From positions 7,489,603-7,553,602 of the forward strand of contig NZ_CP054919.1 in assembly GCF_013364235.1 (NCBI RefSeq): 64,000 bases of DNA, in the 5' to 3' direction. Made by a program: the position numbers and the translations under genes. This document shows, piece after piece, positions 1 through 8,077 of this stretch (within the stretch, counting starts at the first letter, position 1; every line of letters starts with the position of its first letter). The notes beneath the pieces are model-generated. The model worked only from the letters and a program-made list of their open reading frames with translations. It was not told the origin of the DNA and ran no database searches. This DNA is from Kitasatospora sp. NA04385 (GTDB lineage Bacteria; Actinomycetota; Actinomycetes; Streptomycetales; Streptomycetaceae).

Positions 1-683
1 TGGACGAGGGTGAAGACCAGCAGGGTCGATCCGACGGTGGCGGTGAGCGCACCGGGCAGGTCGAACTTGCGGCCGCCGAGGCTCTGGGGGGTGTCCTTGG
101 GGATGATGGCGAAGGCGAGCAGCATGGCGCCGCCGGCCAGCGGGACGTTGGCGAAGAAGATCGACGCCCAGCCGAAGGCGCCGGTCAGGACGCCGCCGAG
201 CAGGGAGCCGAGGATCATGCCGCTGCCGCCGGCCCCGCCCCAGATGGCCAGCGCGCGGTTGCGCTCGGGGCCCTCGGCGAAGGTGGTGGTGACCAGCGAG
301 AGGGTCGACGGGGCGAGGAAGGCGCCGCCGATGCCCTGGACCGCGCGGGCCACGATCAGCGTGGTGGGGTCGCCGGCCAGCGCTCCGGCCAGCGAGGAGA
401 CCGCGTAGAGGAACAGGCCGAAGGTGAACATCCGGCGGCGGCCGAAGAGGTCGGCGGCGCGGCCGCCGAGCAGCAGGAAGCCGCCGAAGGCGACGGCGTA
501 GGCGCTGACGACCCACTGGAGGGTCTGCGCGGAGAAGCCGACGCCGGTCCGGATCTCCGGCAGGGCGACGAAGACGATGCTGTAGTCAACAGCGTAGATG
601 CACTGGGCGAAAGCCAGCAGTGCCAGGATCAAGCCGAGGCGTCGGCGAGGCGGCGCTCCGGCGCCGGCGACTGCAGAAGGCAT
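1..683 (-). CDS. MFS drug exporter, DHA2 (EmrB/QacA) type, N-terminal part
   Basis: The 3' end lies outside the window, so about 227 residues are visible. The translation starts MPSAVAGAGAPPRRR and then shows alternating hydrophobic segments typical of the 14-TM DHA2 proton antiporters. The loop GGRAADLFGRRRMF is the conserved MFS motif A between TM2 and TM3, and WASIFFANVPLAGG matches the DHA2 WR-IFFxNVP signature. The ATG start is supported by GGAAGGGA about 9 nt upstream. It lies downstream of the S9 and M20 peptidase genes on the same strand, behind a possible hairpin. Beside an NRPS-PKS cluster, export of the product is a reasonable inference; the substrate cannot be read from sequence. 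Confidence 0.9.
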   Translation of the reverse strand, partial: MPSAVAGAGAPPRRRLGLILALLAFAQCIYAVDYSIVFVALPEIRTGVGFSAQTLQWVVSAYAVAFGGFLLLGGRAADLFGRRRMFTFGLFLYAVSSLAGALAGDPTTLIVARAVQGIGGAFLAPSTLSLVTTTFAEGPERNRALAIWGGAGGSGMILGSLLGGVLTGAFGWASIFFANVPLAGGAMLLAFAIIPKDTPQSLGGRKFDLPGALTATVGSTLLVFTLV

Positions 684-862
684 GGGATGTGCCTGTCCCT
701 TCCGGGTTCTTCGAGTACTGGTCAGTGGTGCGGGGGGTGCGACGGGCCGGTGCCGGTCGGCGGGGCCGCGCTCGTGCTGCCCCGGCCGGTCGGGCCGGGC
801 CGGGAGGCGGCCGGTGCGGTGTGCGCGATCTGTCTCATGGGCGTGCTTTCGGTGATGGGTGC

Positions 863-883
863 GGGCAGCCCGGTCGGCTGCCC
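863..883 (-). terminator. Hairpin after the S9 peptidase gene
   Basis: GGGCAGCC and GGCTGCCC pair around a 5-nt loop about 60 nt beyond the peptidase stop codon. There is no T tract, as is usual in actinobacteria. It may separate the peptidase pair from the MFS gene or only attenuate read-through. The rest of 684-942 shows no convincing gene. Confidence 0.4.
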
Positions 884-942
884 GGGACGGCTCGGTGTCC
901 GGACGGGCGGCGGTGTCCGCCGGCCGTCGTCCTGCCGTTCCG

Positions 943-2706
943 TCAGGGCTGGAGGTGGTCGTGGAACCACTGCGCGAAGGCGGCGTCGAGCGCGTCGCGC
1001 TCGTCCCGGTCGTCGGGGAGGTGGCCGCGCGAGAGGCGGATGAAGCGCACGGTCTTGCCCAGGCCGGCGAGCTTCTCGTGGAGCTGCTCGGTGGCGTTGA
1101 TGGCCACGGTGGTGTCGCCCTCGGCGTGGGCGAGCAGCAGGGGCGCCCGGATGGCGGCCGCGTGGGTGAGGGGGCTGGCCTCCCGGAGCCTGGCCAGGTC
1201 CTGCGGGTCGTCGACGTCGCCGATCCATTCGGTGACGCGGCGGCTCCAGGTGGGCGGCAGGGCGCGGATGTCGGTCTCCAGGTCGGCGGGCCCGCAGATG
1301 GCGATCCCGGCGCTCCAGTGGTGCGGCAGCCGGGCCAGGCAGCTGAGTGCGGCGAAGCCGCCGTAGGACATGCCGTGGACGCCGAGGCGGTCGCCGTCCA
1401 CCCAGGGCAGCGCGCGCAGGTAGTGGGCGGCGGCGTCGAAGTCGGCGAGGTCGCCGCGGCCCCAGTCGCGGTAGATCAGGCGCTGGTAGGCCAGCCCCCG
1501 GCCGGTGGACCCGCGGACGTTGGGTGCCAGGACGGCGATGCCGGCGCGGACCAGGCGCTGGATCAGCGGGTCGTGGACGGGCAGGGCCGCCCACTCCGGG
1601 CCGCCGTGGATGGTCAGCACCGCGGGGACGGGGCCGGTCGCGGCGGGCGGGCGGTAGAGCAGGCCGGATATCTCCAGCCCGTCCGCCGAGGTGAAGCGGA
1701 CCGTCCGCGGGACGACGAGGTCGTCGGGCAGGTCCTCGCCGAAGCGGGTCAGCTGCTCGGTGCGGCCGGTGTCCGGGTCGACGGAGAAGAACTCGGTGCC
1801 CCGGTCGGGGGCGCCGACCTGGGCGAGCAGGTGTCCCGCGGAGCTGAAGCGCGGGACGAAGCCGTCGTAGCCGAAGGGCTGGGAGGCGAACCCCGGCAGT
1901 TCGATCCGGATGCCGGGGGCGTCGGGGGAGCCGGCGGAGCACAGGACGGTGCGCTGGTCCTCCGGCAGGGCCCACACGACCCGGTCGGGGCCGACGACGA
2001 CGTTCTCGATGTCGGCGTCCGGCGTGGCGATCCACCGCAGGGGGCGGCCGGGGACGAGCAGGGCGACGCCGAGGTGGTCGCGGCCCTCGGTGGTGCACAG
2101 GTGGATGCCGTCCTCGTTCCAGCCGCCGGGCTGGTACTTGGCGGGGCCCTCGTGCGGGGTGAGGTGCCGGCTGAGGCCGGTGGCGAGGTCGCAGGCGTAC
2201 AGGTCCTGGTCGGTGTTCTGGTGGAACTTCAGGACGAGCAGCTGCCGGGAGTCGGGGGAGAAGCAGACGGGCACGTAGCGGTCGTCGCCCTGCAGGACCA
2301 TCGTGCAGGCGCCGGTGTCCAGGTCGCGCACGTAGACGTCGAGGCAGGTGGCGTCGCGGGCGCTGGTGGCGTAGGCGAGCAGGCGGCCGTCGGGGCTGTA
2401 GGGGGTGCTCGCGGTGGAGTACGGCACGCCTATCTCGCGCCGGACGCCGGGCTCCCGGGCTATCCACTCCACCTCGCCGGTGGCGGGGTCGATCTCGGCC
2501 AGCCGGTAGTCCTGGCCGCCGGTGACGTCGACCACGGCGAGCAGCCGGGTCTCGTCGGGCCGCCACGCCAGGCGGGTGACCGCGCCCTCGACCGGGAGGA
2601 TGCGCCGTTCGCCGTCCCAGGTCTGGAACCAGGGCTGCGGGCGGCCGGACTCGTCGCCGACGTATGCGAAGCCGTCCTTCGCGGGCCAGGCTCCCCAGAG
2701 GGTCAT
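943..2706 (-). CDS. S9 family (prolyl oligopeptidase/acylaminoacyl-type) serine peptidase
   Basis: A 587-residue protein with an N-terminal beta-propeller-like region (WD/TolB-type repeats such as FSPDSRQLLVL) and a C-terminal alpha/beta-hydrolase domain. The nucleophile elbow GMSYGG places Ser at about 447, HAEGD gives Asp at about 531 and SRGHLP gives His at about 562, so the catalytic triad is complete. There is no signal peptide, so it is probably cytoplasmic. The ATG overlaps the stop of the M20 peptidase gene by 4 nt (ATGA), implying translational coupling. S9 enzymes cleave short peptides or N-acyl amino acids. In some NRPS clusters such peptidases remove a protecting group or inactivate the product; a role like that here is inference. 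Confidence 0.9.
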   Translation of the reverse strand: MTLWGAWPAKDGFAYVGDESGRPQPWFQTWDGERRILPVEGAVTRLAWRPDETRLLAVVDVTGGQDYRLAEIDPATGEVEWIAREPGVRREIGVPYSTASTPYSPDGRLLAYATSARDATCLDVYVRDLDTGACTMVLQGDDRYVPVCFSPDSRQLLVLKFHQNTDQDLYACDLATGLSRHLTPHEGPAKYQPGGWNEDGIHLCTTEGRDHLGVALLVPGRPLRWIATPDADIENVVVGPDRVVWALPEDQRTVLCSAGSPDAPGIRIELPGFASQPFGYDGFVPRFSSAGHLLAQVGAPDRGTEFFSVDPDTGRTEQLTRFGEDLPDDLVVPRTVRFTSADGLEISGLLYRPPAATGPVPAVLTIHGGPEWAALPVHDPLIQRLVRAGIAVLAPNVRGSTGRGLAYQRLIYRDWGRGDLADFDAAAHYLRALPWVDGDRLGVHGMSYGGFAALSCLARLPHHWSAGIAICGPADLETDIRALPPTWSRRVTEWIGDVDDPQDLARLREASPLTHAAAIRAPLLLAHAEGDTTVAINATEQLHEKLAGLGKTVRFIRLSRGHLPDDRDERDALDAAFAQWFHDHLQP

Positions 2707-4028
2707 GAGTGGGCCGCCAGGGCGAGTTGGATGCTGGCGGCGGCGACGATCCCGCGGCGGAACCGGTCGAGGTCGAGGTTCTCGTCGGGCGCGTGGTTGG
2801 CCTCGTCGGCGTTGGCCAGCGGCACGCCGTAGCAGGGGCAGGAGAGCACGTCGCTGAGGACGGCCATGGGCAGGCTGCCGCCGAGCGAGGGCACCAGCAG
2901 GGGCCGCTGGCCCAGGACGTCCTCGACCGCCCGGAGGATGGTGGCGGTGTAGGGGGTCTCGGGCAGGGTGGTGGAGGGGGCCATGGCGGCGCCGGGGACG
3001 AACTCGACGTCGGGGGCGTGCCGGGCGACGTGGCGCCGGATGGCGTCGGCGACCTGCTCGGGGCTCTGGCCGCCGACCAGGCGGGCCTCGCAGCGGGCGA
3101 CGGCGACGTCGGGGATCACCGCGCGGTGGTCGCCGGAGTCCTCGCAGCTGAGGGAGTTGACGGTCAGGGTGGGCCGGGCCAGGCGTTCGTGGAACCCCAG
3201 GGCGGCGGGCGGTTCCATGCCGGTCGCGCCGATCCCCCGGAGCGTCGCGGCGACGTCGACGGGCAGGTCGGCCAGGGCGGCGAGCTGGCCGTCGGTCAGC
3301 GGGGCGACCCGGTCGGCGAAGCCGGGGACGGTGACGGTTCCGTCGGCCGTGCGCATGGTGGCCAGCAGCTGCACCAGCGTCCAGGCGGGGTTGGGGGCGA
3401 TCCCGCCCCAGTTGCCCGAGTGCAGGGGCCGGTCGGCGCCCCGGGCGCGCAGTTCGAACATCAGGATGCCGCGGACGCCGAGGACCACGCTGGCCCGGCC
3501 GGAGTCGTCGACCGGGCCGTCGCTCCAGATCACCAGGTCGGGCCGGCCGACCTGGCGCACGGCCGTGGCGAGGTTGGGGCTGCCGATCTCCTCCTCGCCG
3601 TCGAGCAGGACGGTGACGCGGCAGGGGAATCCGCCGGTCAGTTCCCGCAGGGCGCGCAGGCCCAGGAGTTGGGCGAGGTGCTGGCCCTTGTTGTCCCCGG
3701 TGCCGCGGCCGTACATGCGGCCGTCGCGGATGGAGGGGACGAAGGGGGGTGAGGTCCACAGTTCCAGCGGTCCGGCCGGCTGGACGTCGTAGTGGCCGTA
3801 GATCAGGACGTGCGGTCCGGGGCCGTCGGCGGTGCCCACCAGGGCGGGCCAGCCGCCGGTGTCGACCTCGCGGGCCTCCAGGCCGGAGGCCCGTAAGAGG
3901 CGTAAGCCGTGGGCGGCGGCTTCGGCCATGCCCTCACCGGTGCGGCTGACGCTCGGCCGGGAGATCCAGTCCGCCAGCTCACCGTCCAGATCGCGGGCCT
4001 CGACCCACTCCTGGAGCTGCTTGATCAC
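2703..4028 (-). CDS. M20 family metallopeptidase (dipeptidase-like)
   Basis: A 441-residue M20/ArgE-DapE-CPG2 family protein. The two-zinc site is visible: HYDVQP (His about 79, Asp about 81), GDNKG (bridging Asp about 112), DGEEEIGS (general base and metal Glu about 145-146), a later Asp in SDGP and a C-terminal His in NHAPDEN. A dimerisation or lid region lies in the middle (LHSGNWGG). I chose GTG at 4028 because GGAGGG sits just upstream. A TTG at 4073 is in frame but coincides with a TTGACT promoter-like hexamer. It is coupled to the S9 peptidase, so the two probably act in series on one peptide or on nutrient peptides. Confidence 0.9.
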   Translation of the reverse strand: MIKQLQEWVEARDLDGELADWISRPSVSRTGEGMAEAAAHGLRLLRASGLEAREVDTGGWPALVGTADGPGPHVLIYGHYDVQPAGPLELWTSPPFVPSIRDGRMYGRGTGDNKGQHLAQLLGLRALRELTGGFPCRVTVLLDGEEEIGSPNLATAVRQVGRPDLVIWSDGPVDDSGRASVVLGVRGILMFELRARGADRPLHSGNWGGIAPNPAWTLVQLLATMRTADGTVTVPGFADRVAPLTDGQLAALADLPVDVAATLRGIGATGMEPPAALGFHERLARPTLTVNSLSCEDSGDHRAVIPDVAVARCEARLVGGQSPEQVADAIRRHVARHAPDVEFVPGAAMAPSTTLPETPYTATILRAVEDVLGQRPLLVPSLGGSLPMAVLSDVLSCPCYGVPLANADEANHAPDENLDLDRFRRGIVAAASIQLALAAHS

Positions 4029-4111
4029 AGACCCTCCAACCGATTGCACAGAATGAAATCGATACGCAGTCAAGCAAACTGACGGCCCGTTGGCAAGGTA
4101 GAGTCCAGTCC
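4029..4111. promoter_or_regulatory. Divergent promoter region, M20-S9 operon versus HTH regulator
   Basis: The 83-bp gap holds TTGACT on the minus strand (4073-4068), preceded by TTTGC, as a candidate -35 element for the peptidase operon. On the plus strand TAGAGT at 4099-4104 lies 7 nt before the regulator's GTG, which suggests a leaderless transcript. The string TGCTTGACT recurs at 4668-4676 downstream of the regulator gene. Divergence from a small HTH gene suggests local autoregulation. These are read by eye, not mapped. Confidence 0.4.
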
Positions 4112-4663
4112 GTGGAAGCGACCATCGAAGACCTCAAAGCCCTCGGACACCCGGTACGCTGGCGAATCCTGCGGCTGTGCCTGGACCGCGCCTTCACCAA
4201 CAAGGAGCTCTCGGTCGAACTCGACCTCGCTCCTGCGACCACCCTGCGCCACGTCCGCGCACTGGTGAAGACCGACTTCCTGGTGGCGGAACCGGTCTGC
4301 ACCGGCGAGCACGGCGCGCTCCAGCGGCCCTACCGGGCCACCGCGCGCACCCGGGGGCTGATCATCCCGCCCGACGACTCCGGTCTGGCCCAGCAGGTCG
4401 ACCTGGCCGTCCTGGGCGCCCACCGGACCGAGTTGATAGCCGCGGGCAAGGACTCCGGACGCGGCGCCAAGCGCGGGGTGCTCCGGCTGCGGCCCGAGTC
4501 GGTGGACGCGCTGCACCGCCGGATCGAGGCCCTGATCGCCGAGTGCGCCGACGAGGCCGACGGCGAGCCGTTGAGCTACCTGTGGTCGCTGGCCGCCCGT
4601 CCGCCGATCGACCCCGACCCCCGCGAAAACAACGGGTCAGGCACGATTGACCGATCGACGTGA
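4112..4663 (+). CDS. ArsR-like winged helix-turn-helix transcriptional regulator
   Basis: A 183-residue protein. Residues about 5-65 (LKALGHPVRWRILRLCL ... ATTLRHVRALVKTDFLV) form an ArsR/GntR-like winged HTH: the LGHPVRWRIL opening is the standard ArsR-type first helix. There is no cysteine metal-sensing motif. The C-terminal part is charged and helical and resembles the 'HTH domain-containing protein' group of actinobacteria. It is divergent from the M20-S9 peptidase operon and most likely controls it. The GTG start has no clear ribosome binding site and is probably read from a leaderless transcript. Confidence 0.8.
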   Translation: MEATIEDLKALGHPVRWRILRLCLDRAFTNKELSVELDLAPATTLRHVRALVKTDFLVAEPVCTGEHGALQRPYRATARTRGLIIPPDDSGLAQQVDLAVLGAHRTELIAAGKDSGRGAKRGVLRLRPESVDALHRRIEALIAECADEADGEPLSYLWSLAARPPIDPDPRENNGSGTIDRST

Positions 4664-4670
4664 CCGGTGC

Positions 4671-4695
4671 TTGACTCATTCACCATTCGAGTGAA
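4671..4695 (+). promoter_or_regulatory. Candidate promoter/operator upstream of the SDR gene
   Basis: TTGACT (4671-4676) is followed by an inverted repeat TTCAC-N7-GTGAA (4679-4683 and 4691-4695). The same TGCTTGACT string occurs in the divergent promoter at 4068-4076, so the same regulator might act on both. No good -10 hexamer is visible. Confidence 0.3.
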
Positions 4696-4890
4696 ACGCC
4701 CGGAGCCGCCACGGCGGCCGACCGGGAGACGGCACGATTTTGCTTTTTCGAACGTGCGCACCGAGGTCCGGACCGGGCAATCCGCCGGGCCGGACCATGG
4801 GTGCGGCACGGGCTGGGCGGGGCGGTTCCGCACACCCTGGGTACCGAATCCGGGGAAACCCGAAGCACTGAATCTGGAAAAGGTCAACGA

Positions 4891-5565
4891 ATGAAGATTG
4901 TCATTGCCGGCGGCCACGGAAAGATCGCCATGAGGTTAACCCGGCGGCTCGCGCGACGGGGCGACTCCGTCGTGGGCATCGTGCGCAACCCCCGCCACGT
5001 CGAGGACATCAGGAAGATCGGCGGGGACGCCGCCCTGCTCGACCTCGAACGCGCGACGGTGGACGAGGTGGCCGCGGTCGTGGCCGGAGCGGACGCCGTC
5101 GTCTTCTCTGCCGGCTCCGGCAACAGCGCCACCGCCGCCCGCCGGGACAAGATGGACCGCGCCGCCGTCGTGCTCGTCATGGACGCGGCCGAGAAGGCCG
5201 GCGTGCGCCGGTTCCTGCACGTCAGCTCGATCAACGTCGGCTGCGCCGAGGACCGCGGCATCGGCGAGGGATACGCCGTCTACCTGCGGGCCAAGCACGC
5301 CGCCGAGCAGCACGTCTTCTCCCGCACCGAGCTGGACTGGACGGTCCTGCGGCCCGGCGTGCTCACCGACGGCGGCGGCGAGGGCACCGTCGAACTCACC
5401 GCCGGCGCCAGGGTCGCCCCCCGGCACGCCAGGTTCGACCAGGTCGCCCGGGAGGACGTCGCCGGCGTCCTGGAGGCGCTCATCGACCGGCCCGCCACGG
5501 CCGGCCGCATCTACGTGGTGGTCGGCGGATCGACCCCCGTCGAGAAGGCGGTCGACGCCGCCTAG
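4891..5565 (+). CDS. NAD(P)-binding atypical SDR (NmrA/YwnB-like)
   Basis: A 224-residue single-domain Rossmann protein. The N-terminal strand-turn-helix MKIVIAGGHGKIA is the GxxGxxG dinucleotide site of atypical short-chain dehydrogenases. VSSINV and a following YAVYLRAKHAAEQ supply the Ser/Tyr/Lys-like positions, and DWTVLRPGVLTDG is the usual substrate-lobe strand of the NAD(P)H-binding group (PF13460). ATG at 4891 follows AAAGGTC. It lies between the regulator and the biosynthetic cluster as a single gene closed by a strong terminator. Its substrate is unknown. Tailoring of the cluster product is possible, but these proteins are also common general redox sensors or epimerases. Confidence 0.85.
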   Translation: MKIVIAGGHGKIAMRLTRRLARRGDSVVGIVRNPRHVEDIRKIGGDAALLDLERATVDEVAAVVAGADAVVFSAGSGNSATAARRDKMDRAAVVLVMDAAEKAGVRRFLHVSSINVGCAEDRGIGEGYAVYLRAKHAAEQHVFSRTELDWTVLRPGVLTDGGGEGTVELTAGARVAPRHARFDQVAREDVAGVLEALIDRPATAGRIYVVVGGSTPVEKAVDAA

Positions 5566-5621
5566 GCCGCACCCCGCGGCCGCGCCACCCGGGCCCCGGA
5601 ACGGCGCGGCACCGGTCCGGA

Positions 5622-5659
5622 GCGGATTCCCGGCGTCGGTTCCGACGCCGGGAATCCGC
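5622..5659. terminator. Perfect 18-bp inverted repeat after the SDR gene
   Basis: GCGGATTCCCGGCGTCGG (5622-5639) pairs exactly with 5642-5659, leaving only TT between the arms, so the real loop is 4-6 nt. It lies 57 nt past the SDR stop. Its length and perfection make it a strong factor-independent terminator for the actinobacterial type without a U tract. Confidence 0.75.
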
Positions 5660-5668
5660 GAATGCCCG

Positions 5669-5695
5669 CCGGTCGTTCCGTGGACCACGGACCGG
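5669..5695. promoter_or_regulatory. Nested inverted repeat upstream of the LuxR-type regulator gene
   Basis: TCCGTGG-A-CCACGGA (5677-5691) is perfect and sits inside CCGGT/ACCGG outer arms (5669-5673 and 5691-5695). It is about 170 bp before the regulator start and separate from the terminator. It could be an operator for the regulator or a second hairpin. The remaining sequence up to 5863 shows no further gene. Confidence 0.35.
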
Positions 5696-5863
5696 CCGCG
5701 GGCTCCGGCAGGAGCGGTACGGAACGTCGCGCGAACGGCGGCGTCCCGCACCCTGCCGGAAAACGGACGGACGGAATTCCGTTTGCCCCCCGCCCGGTCA
5801 CATTCCGGGCGGGGATCGCAGCACGAAATGTATCCTTTCATGATGCAGGGGGGGTTCCTTGTT

Positions 5864-7255
5864 GTGCAGTCAATTGTCGAGACGGGACCGGCGCACCGAG
5901 TCGGCATCGTGATCACCGGCAGCGGCACCGTGAAAGCGACACCGGCGAACGAATCCGCCGGACACCGATTAGGCTCTCTCGCACTGGCCGAGCCGCCGCC
6001 CCACCATCCGGCGGACGCCCCGGTCGGCTGCACCCACTGGGCGGTGACCGCGGCCGCCATCTCCCCCTGGGAGGGGGCGGCCGCCGGTGCGGTCGCCCGC
6101 CCGGGAACGGAGGACGGCGCCGAGGGCCACGAGGCCCGGGACCACTGGGCCGACCTGTTGTTCCTGGACGGCTGCGCCGCCGGGGGCACCGCCCCCGAAC
6201 CGTCCCCGGCCGGGCGGCACGTGCTCGACGCGGCGATCCGGCCGGCGGTCACCACCCTGGTCGTCGCGGCCCGGGCCCCCGCCGCCGACCCGCCCGAGCC
6301 GGGCCGGCCCTGGTTCGCCGAGATCGGCTACGCGCACTGCTTCGCGCTGCTGATGGCGGGTCAGGTCCGCCACGCGTGCCGGATCGCCGAGAACGGCTAC
6401 CGCCACGAGGTGGCCGCCGGGAACACCGCGCGGGCCGACGGCTGGCTGGCGATGCGCGGCCGGGTCACCGACGCGGTCGGCGCCGCGCACCCGTTCGGCT
6501 TCCCCGCTCCCCGCCTCATGCTGGCACCGCGCCCCGCCGCACTCGCCGTCTTCGGCGACCAGGCCGCCGCCGACCGGGACGGGCAGCACGAGGAGCGCCT
6601 CTTCCTCCCCTGGTCGACGCTCAGCCGGGCCTGGGCCACCGCGGCCGGCGGGAACACCACCCTCGCCGCCCGCCAGGCCCTGGCCGCCGCCGAAACCGCC
6701 ATGGCCCTGGGCCAGTACGCCGTCGAGGCCACCGCGAGCTACGACGCGGCCCGGCTGGGCAACCCGCACGCCGTCCGCCACCGCCTGGCCGCGCTCACCC
6801 ACCTGGTCCCCGGACCGGTGGTGCCGACCCTGGCCGACGCGGCGGCCGCCCTGTCCCGCTCCGACCCCGCGGCCCTGGACCTCGTCACCGCGAAGTTCAC
6901 CGAGCTGGGCATGGACCTGCTCGCCGCGGAGACCGCCACCGCCGCGGCCGCCCTGCGCCGCACCTGCGCACCCCCCAGCACCCTCGCCTGTCCCACCGCG
7001 ACGACCCCGCTGCTGCAACTGACCGCACCCCTGGTCGGGCTCACCAGCCGCGAACGGGACGTCGTGCTCCTGGCCGCGGGCGGCTCCACCAGCCCCGTCA
7101 TCGGACACCGGCTGGCGCTGTCCGCCCGCACCGTCGACAACTACCTGGGCCGCGCCTACCAGAAGCTCGGGGTGGCCAACCGCCGCGAGCTGGGCCCGCT
7201 GGTCGTCGGCGACCGCATCCAACCGCCCGTCCACGTCGAAGGGAAACAGCGATGA
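5864..7255 (+). CDS. LuxR-family transcriptional regulator
   Basis: A 463-residue protein ending in a GerE/LuxR-type HTH (LTSRERDVVLLAAGG ... RTVDNYLGRAYQKLGV), which marks the DNA-binding end of LAL-like regulators. The upstream region is alpha-helical and Ala-rich, like the C-terminal helical part of LAL proteins, but there is no Walker A/B ATPase, so it is a short form. GTG at 5864 is preferred because AGGGGGGG lies 9 nt before it; in-frame ATGs at 5828, 5840 and 5843 lack such a site. Its stop overlaps the methyltransferase ATG (ATGA). It is the only transcription factor inside the cluster and is the likely pathway activator. Confidence 0.85.
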   Translation: MQSIVETGPAHRVGIVITGSGTVKATPANESAGHRLGSLALAEPPPHHPADAPVGCTHWAVTAAAISPWEGAAAGAVARPGTEDGAEGHEARDHWADLLFLDGCAAGGTAPEPSPAGRHVLDAAIRPAVTTLVVAARAPAADPPEPGRPWFAEIGYAHCFALLMAGQVRHACRIAENGYRHEVAAGNTARADGWLAMRGRVTDAVGAAHPFGFPAPRLMLAPRPAALAVFGDQAAADRDGQHEERLFLPWSTLSRAWATAAGGNTTLAARQALAAAETAMALGQYAVEATASYDAARLGNPHAVRHRLAALTHLVPGPVVPTLADAAAALSRSDPAALDLVTAKFTELGMDLLAAETATAAAALRRTCAPPSTLACPTATTPLLQLTAPLVGLTSRERDVVLLAAGGSTSPVIGHRLALSARTVDNYLGRAYQKLGVANRRELGPLVVGDRIQPPVHVEGKQR

Positions 7256-8070
7256 CCTCCATGAGCGACCTCGAGAAGATATCGGCCAACCGGGAAGGCT
7301 TCAACCTGCGAGCACGGGCGCACATGCAGTCCTCCTACTACAGCGTCGAGCGGTTCAAGCAGGGCTACAACATGCTGCGCAAGCTGGAGCAGGAGGAGCT
7401 CGGCGACGTCAGCGGCAAGTCCCTGCTCGAACTCCAGTGCCACATCGGCGTCAACTCGCTCTCGCTCGCCCGCCTGGGCGCGAAGGTCACCGGCACCGAC
7501 ATCTCCGACGAGGCCATCGACATCGCCCGCGAACTGGCCGCCGACCTCGACCTCGACGCCAGCTTCGTCCAGGCCAACCTCTACGACCTGCCCGACGTCC
7601 TGGACGGCCAGTTCGACATGGTCTTCACCGGGTACGGCACCCTGTCCTTCCTGCCCGACATCGACCGCTGGGCCGAGATCGCGGCGCAGTACGTCAAGCC
7701 GGGCGGCACCCTCACCGTGGTCGAGATCCACCCCATGCTGACCCTGTGCAGCGACGTGGACGGCGAACTGCGGATCGCCCGTTCGCTGTTCAAGTCCCGG
7801 GACGTGCACCACGAGATGTCCTCCAGCTACGCCGACAAGATCGCCGACGAGGTGGAGGTGGAGACCCACAGCATCTACGGCTGGCGCTGGAGCGTGGAGC
7901 AGGTCATCAACGCCCTCGTCAAGGCCGGCCTGACCATCGAGCGGGTCCGCGAGGTCCCCTACGACGCCCGGCAGCGGCTCCCGCTGATGGTGCCCGACGG
8001 CGAGCACAACTGGCGCATCCCCGGCGACCCGATCCCGCTGTCCTTCTCCTGCGTCGCCCGGCGGCGGTGA
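7252..8070 (+). CDS. Class I SAM-dependent methyltransferase
   Basis: A 272-residue methyltransferase. Motif I is LLELQCHIGVNSLSLA (about residues 60-76), followed by the acidic residue ending strand 2 in TGTDIS and a motif IV-like FDMVFTGYGTL. The C-terminal half has YGWRWSVEQVINALVKAGL, a region typical of small-molecule methyltransferases. It is translationally coupled to the LuxR-type gene and 7 nt upstream of the O-methyltransferase gene, so it is a cluster tailoring enzyme. Whether it methylates O, N or C is not readable; the extender methoxy group is better assigned to the next gene. Confidence 0.85.
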   Translation: MTSMSDLEKISANREGFNLRARAHMQSSYYSVERFKQGYNMLRKLEQEELGDVSGKSLLELQCHIGVNSLSLARLGAKVTGTDISDEAIDIARELAADLDLDASFVQANLYDLPDVLDGQFDMVFTGYGTLSFLPDIDRWAEIAAQYVKPGGTLTVVEIHPMLTLCSDVDGELRIARSLFKSRDVHHEMSSSYADKIADEVEVETHSIYGWRWSVEQVINALVKAGLTIERVREVPYDARQRLPLMVPDGEHNWRIPGDPIPLSFSCVARRR

Positions 8071-8077
8071 CCGCGCC

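Noticed and set aside
722..838. Short minus-strand frame of 38 codons (MRQIAHTAPAAS...) between the S9 peptidase and MFS genes, possibly a small peptide.
   Set aside because: Pro/Gly/Ser-rich composition, weak ribosome binding site and no family resemblance; typical of chance frames in high-GC DNA.
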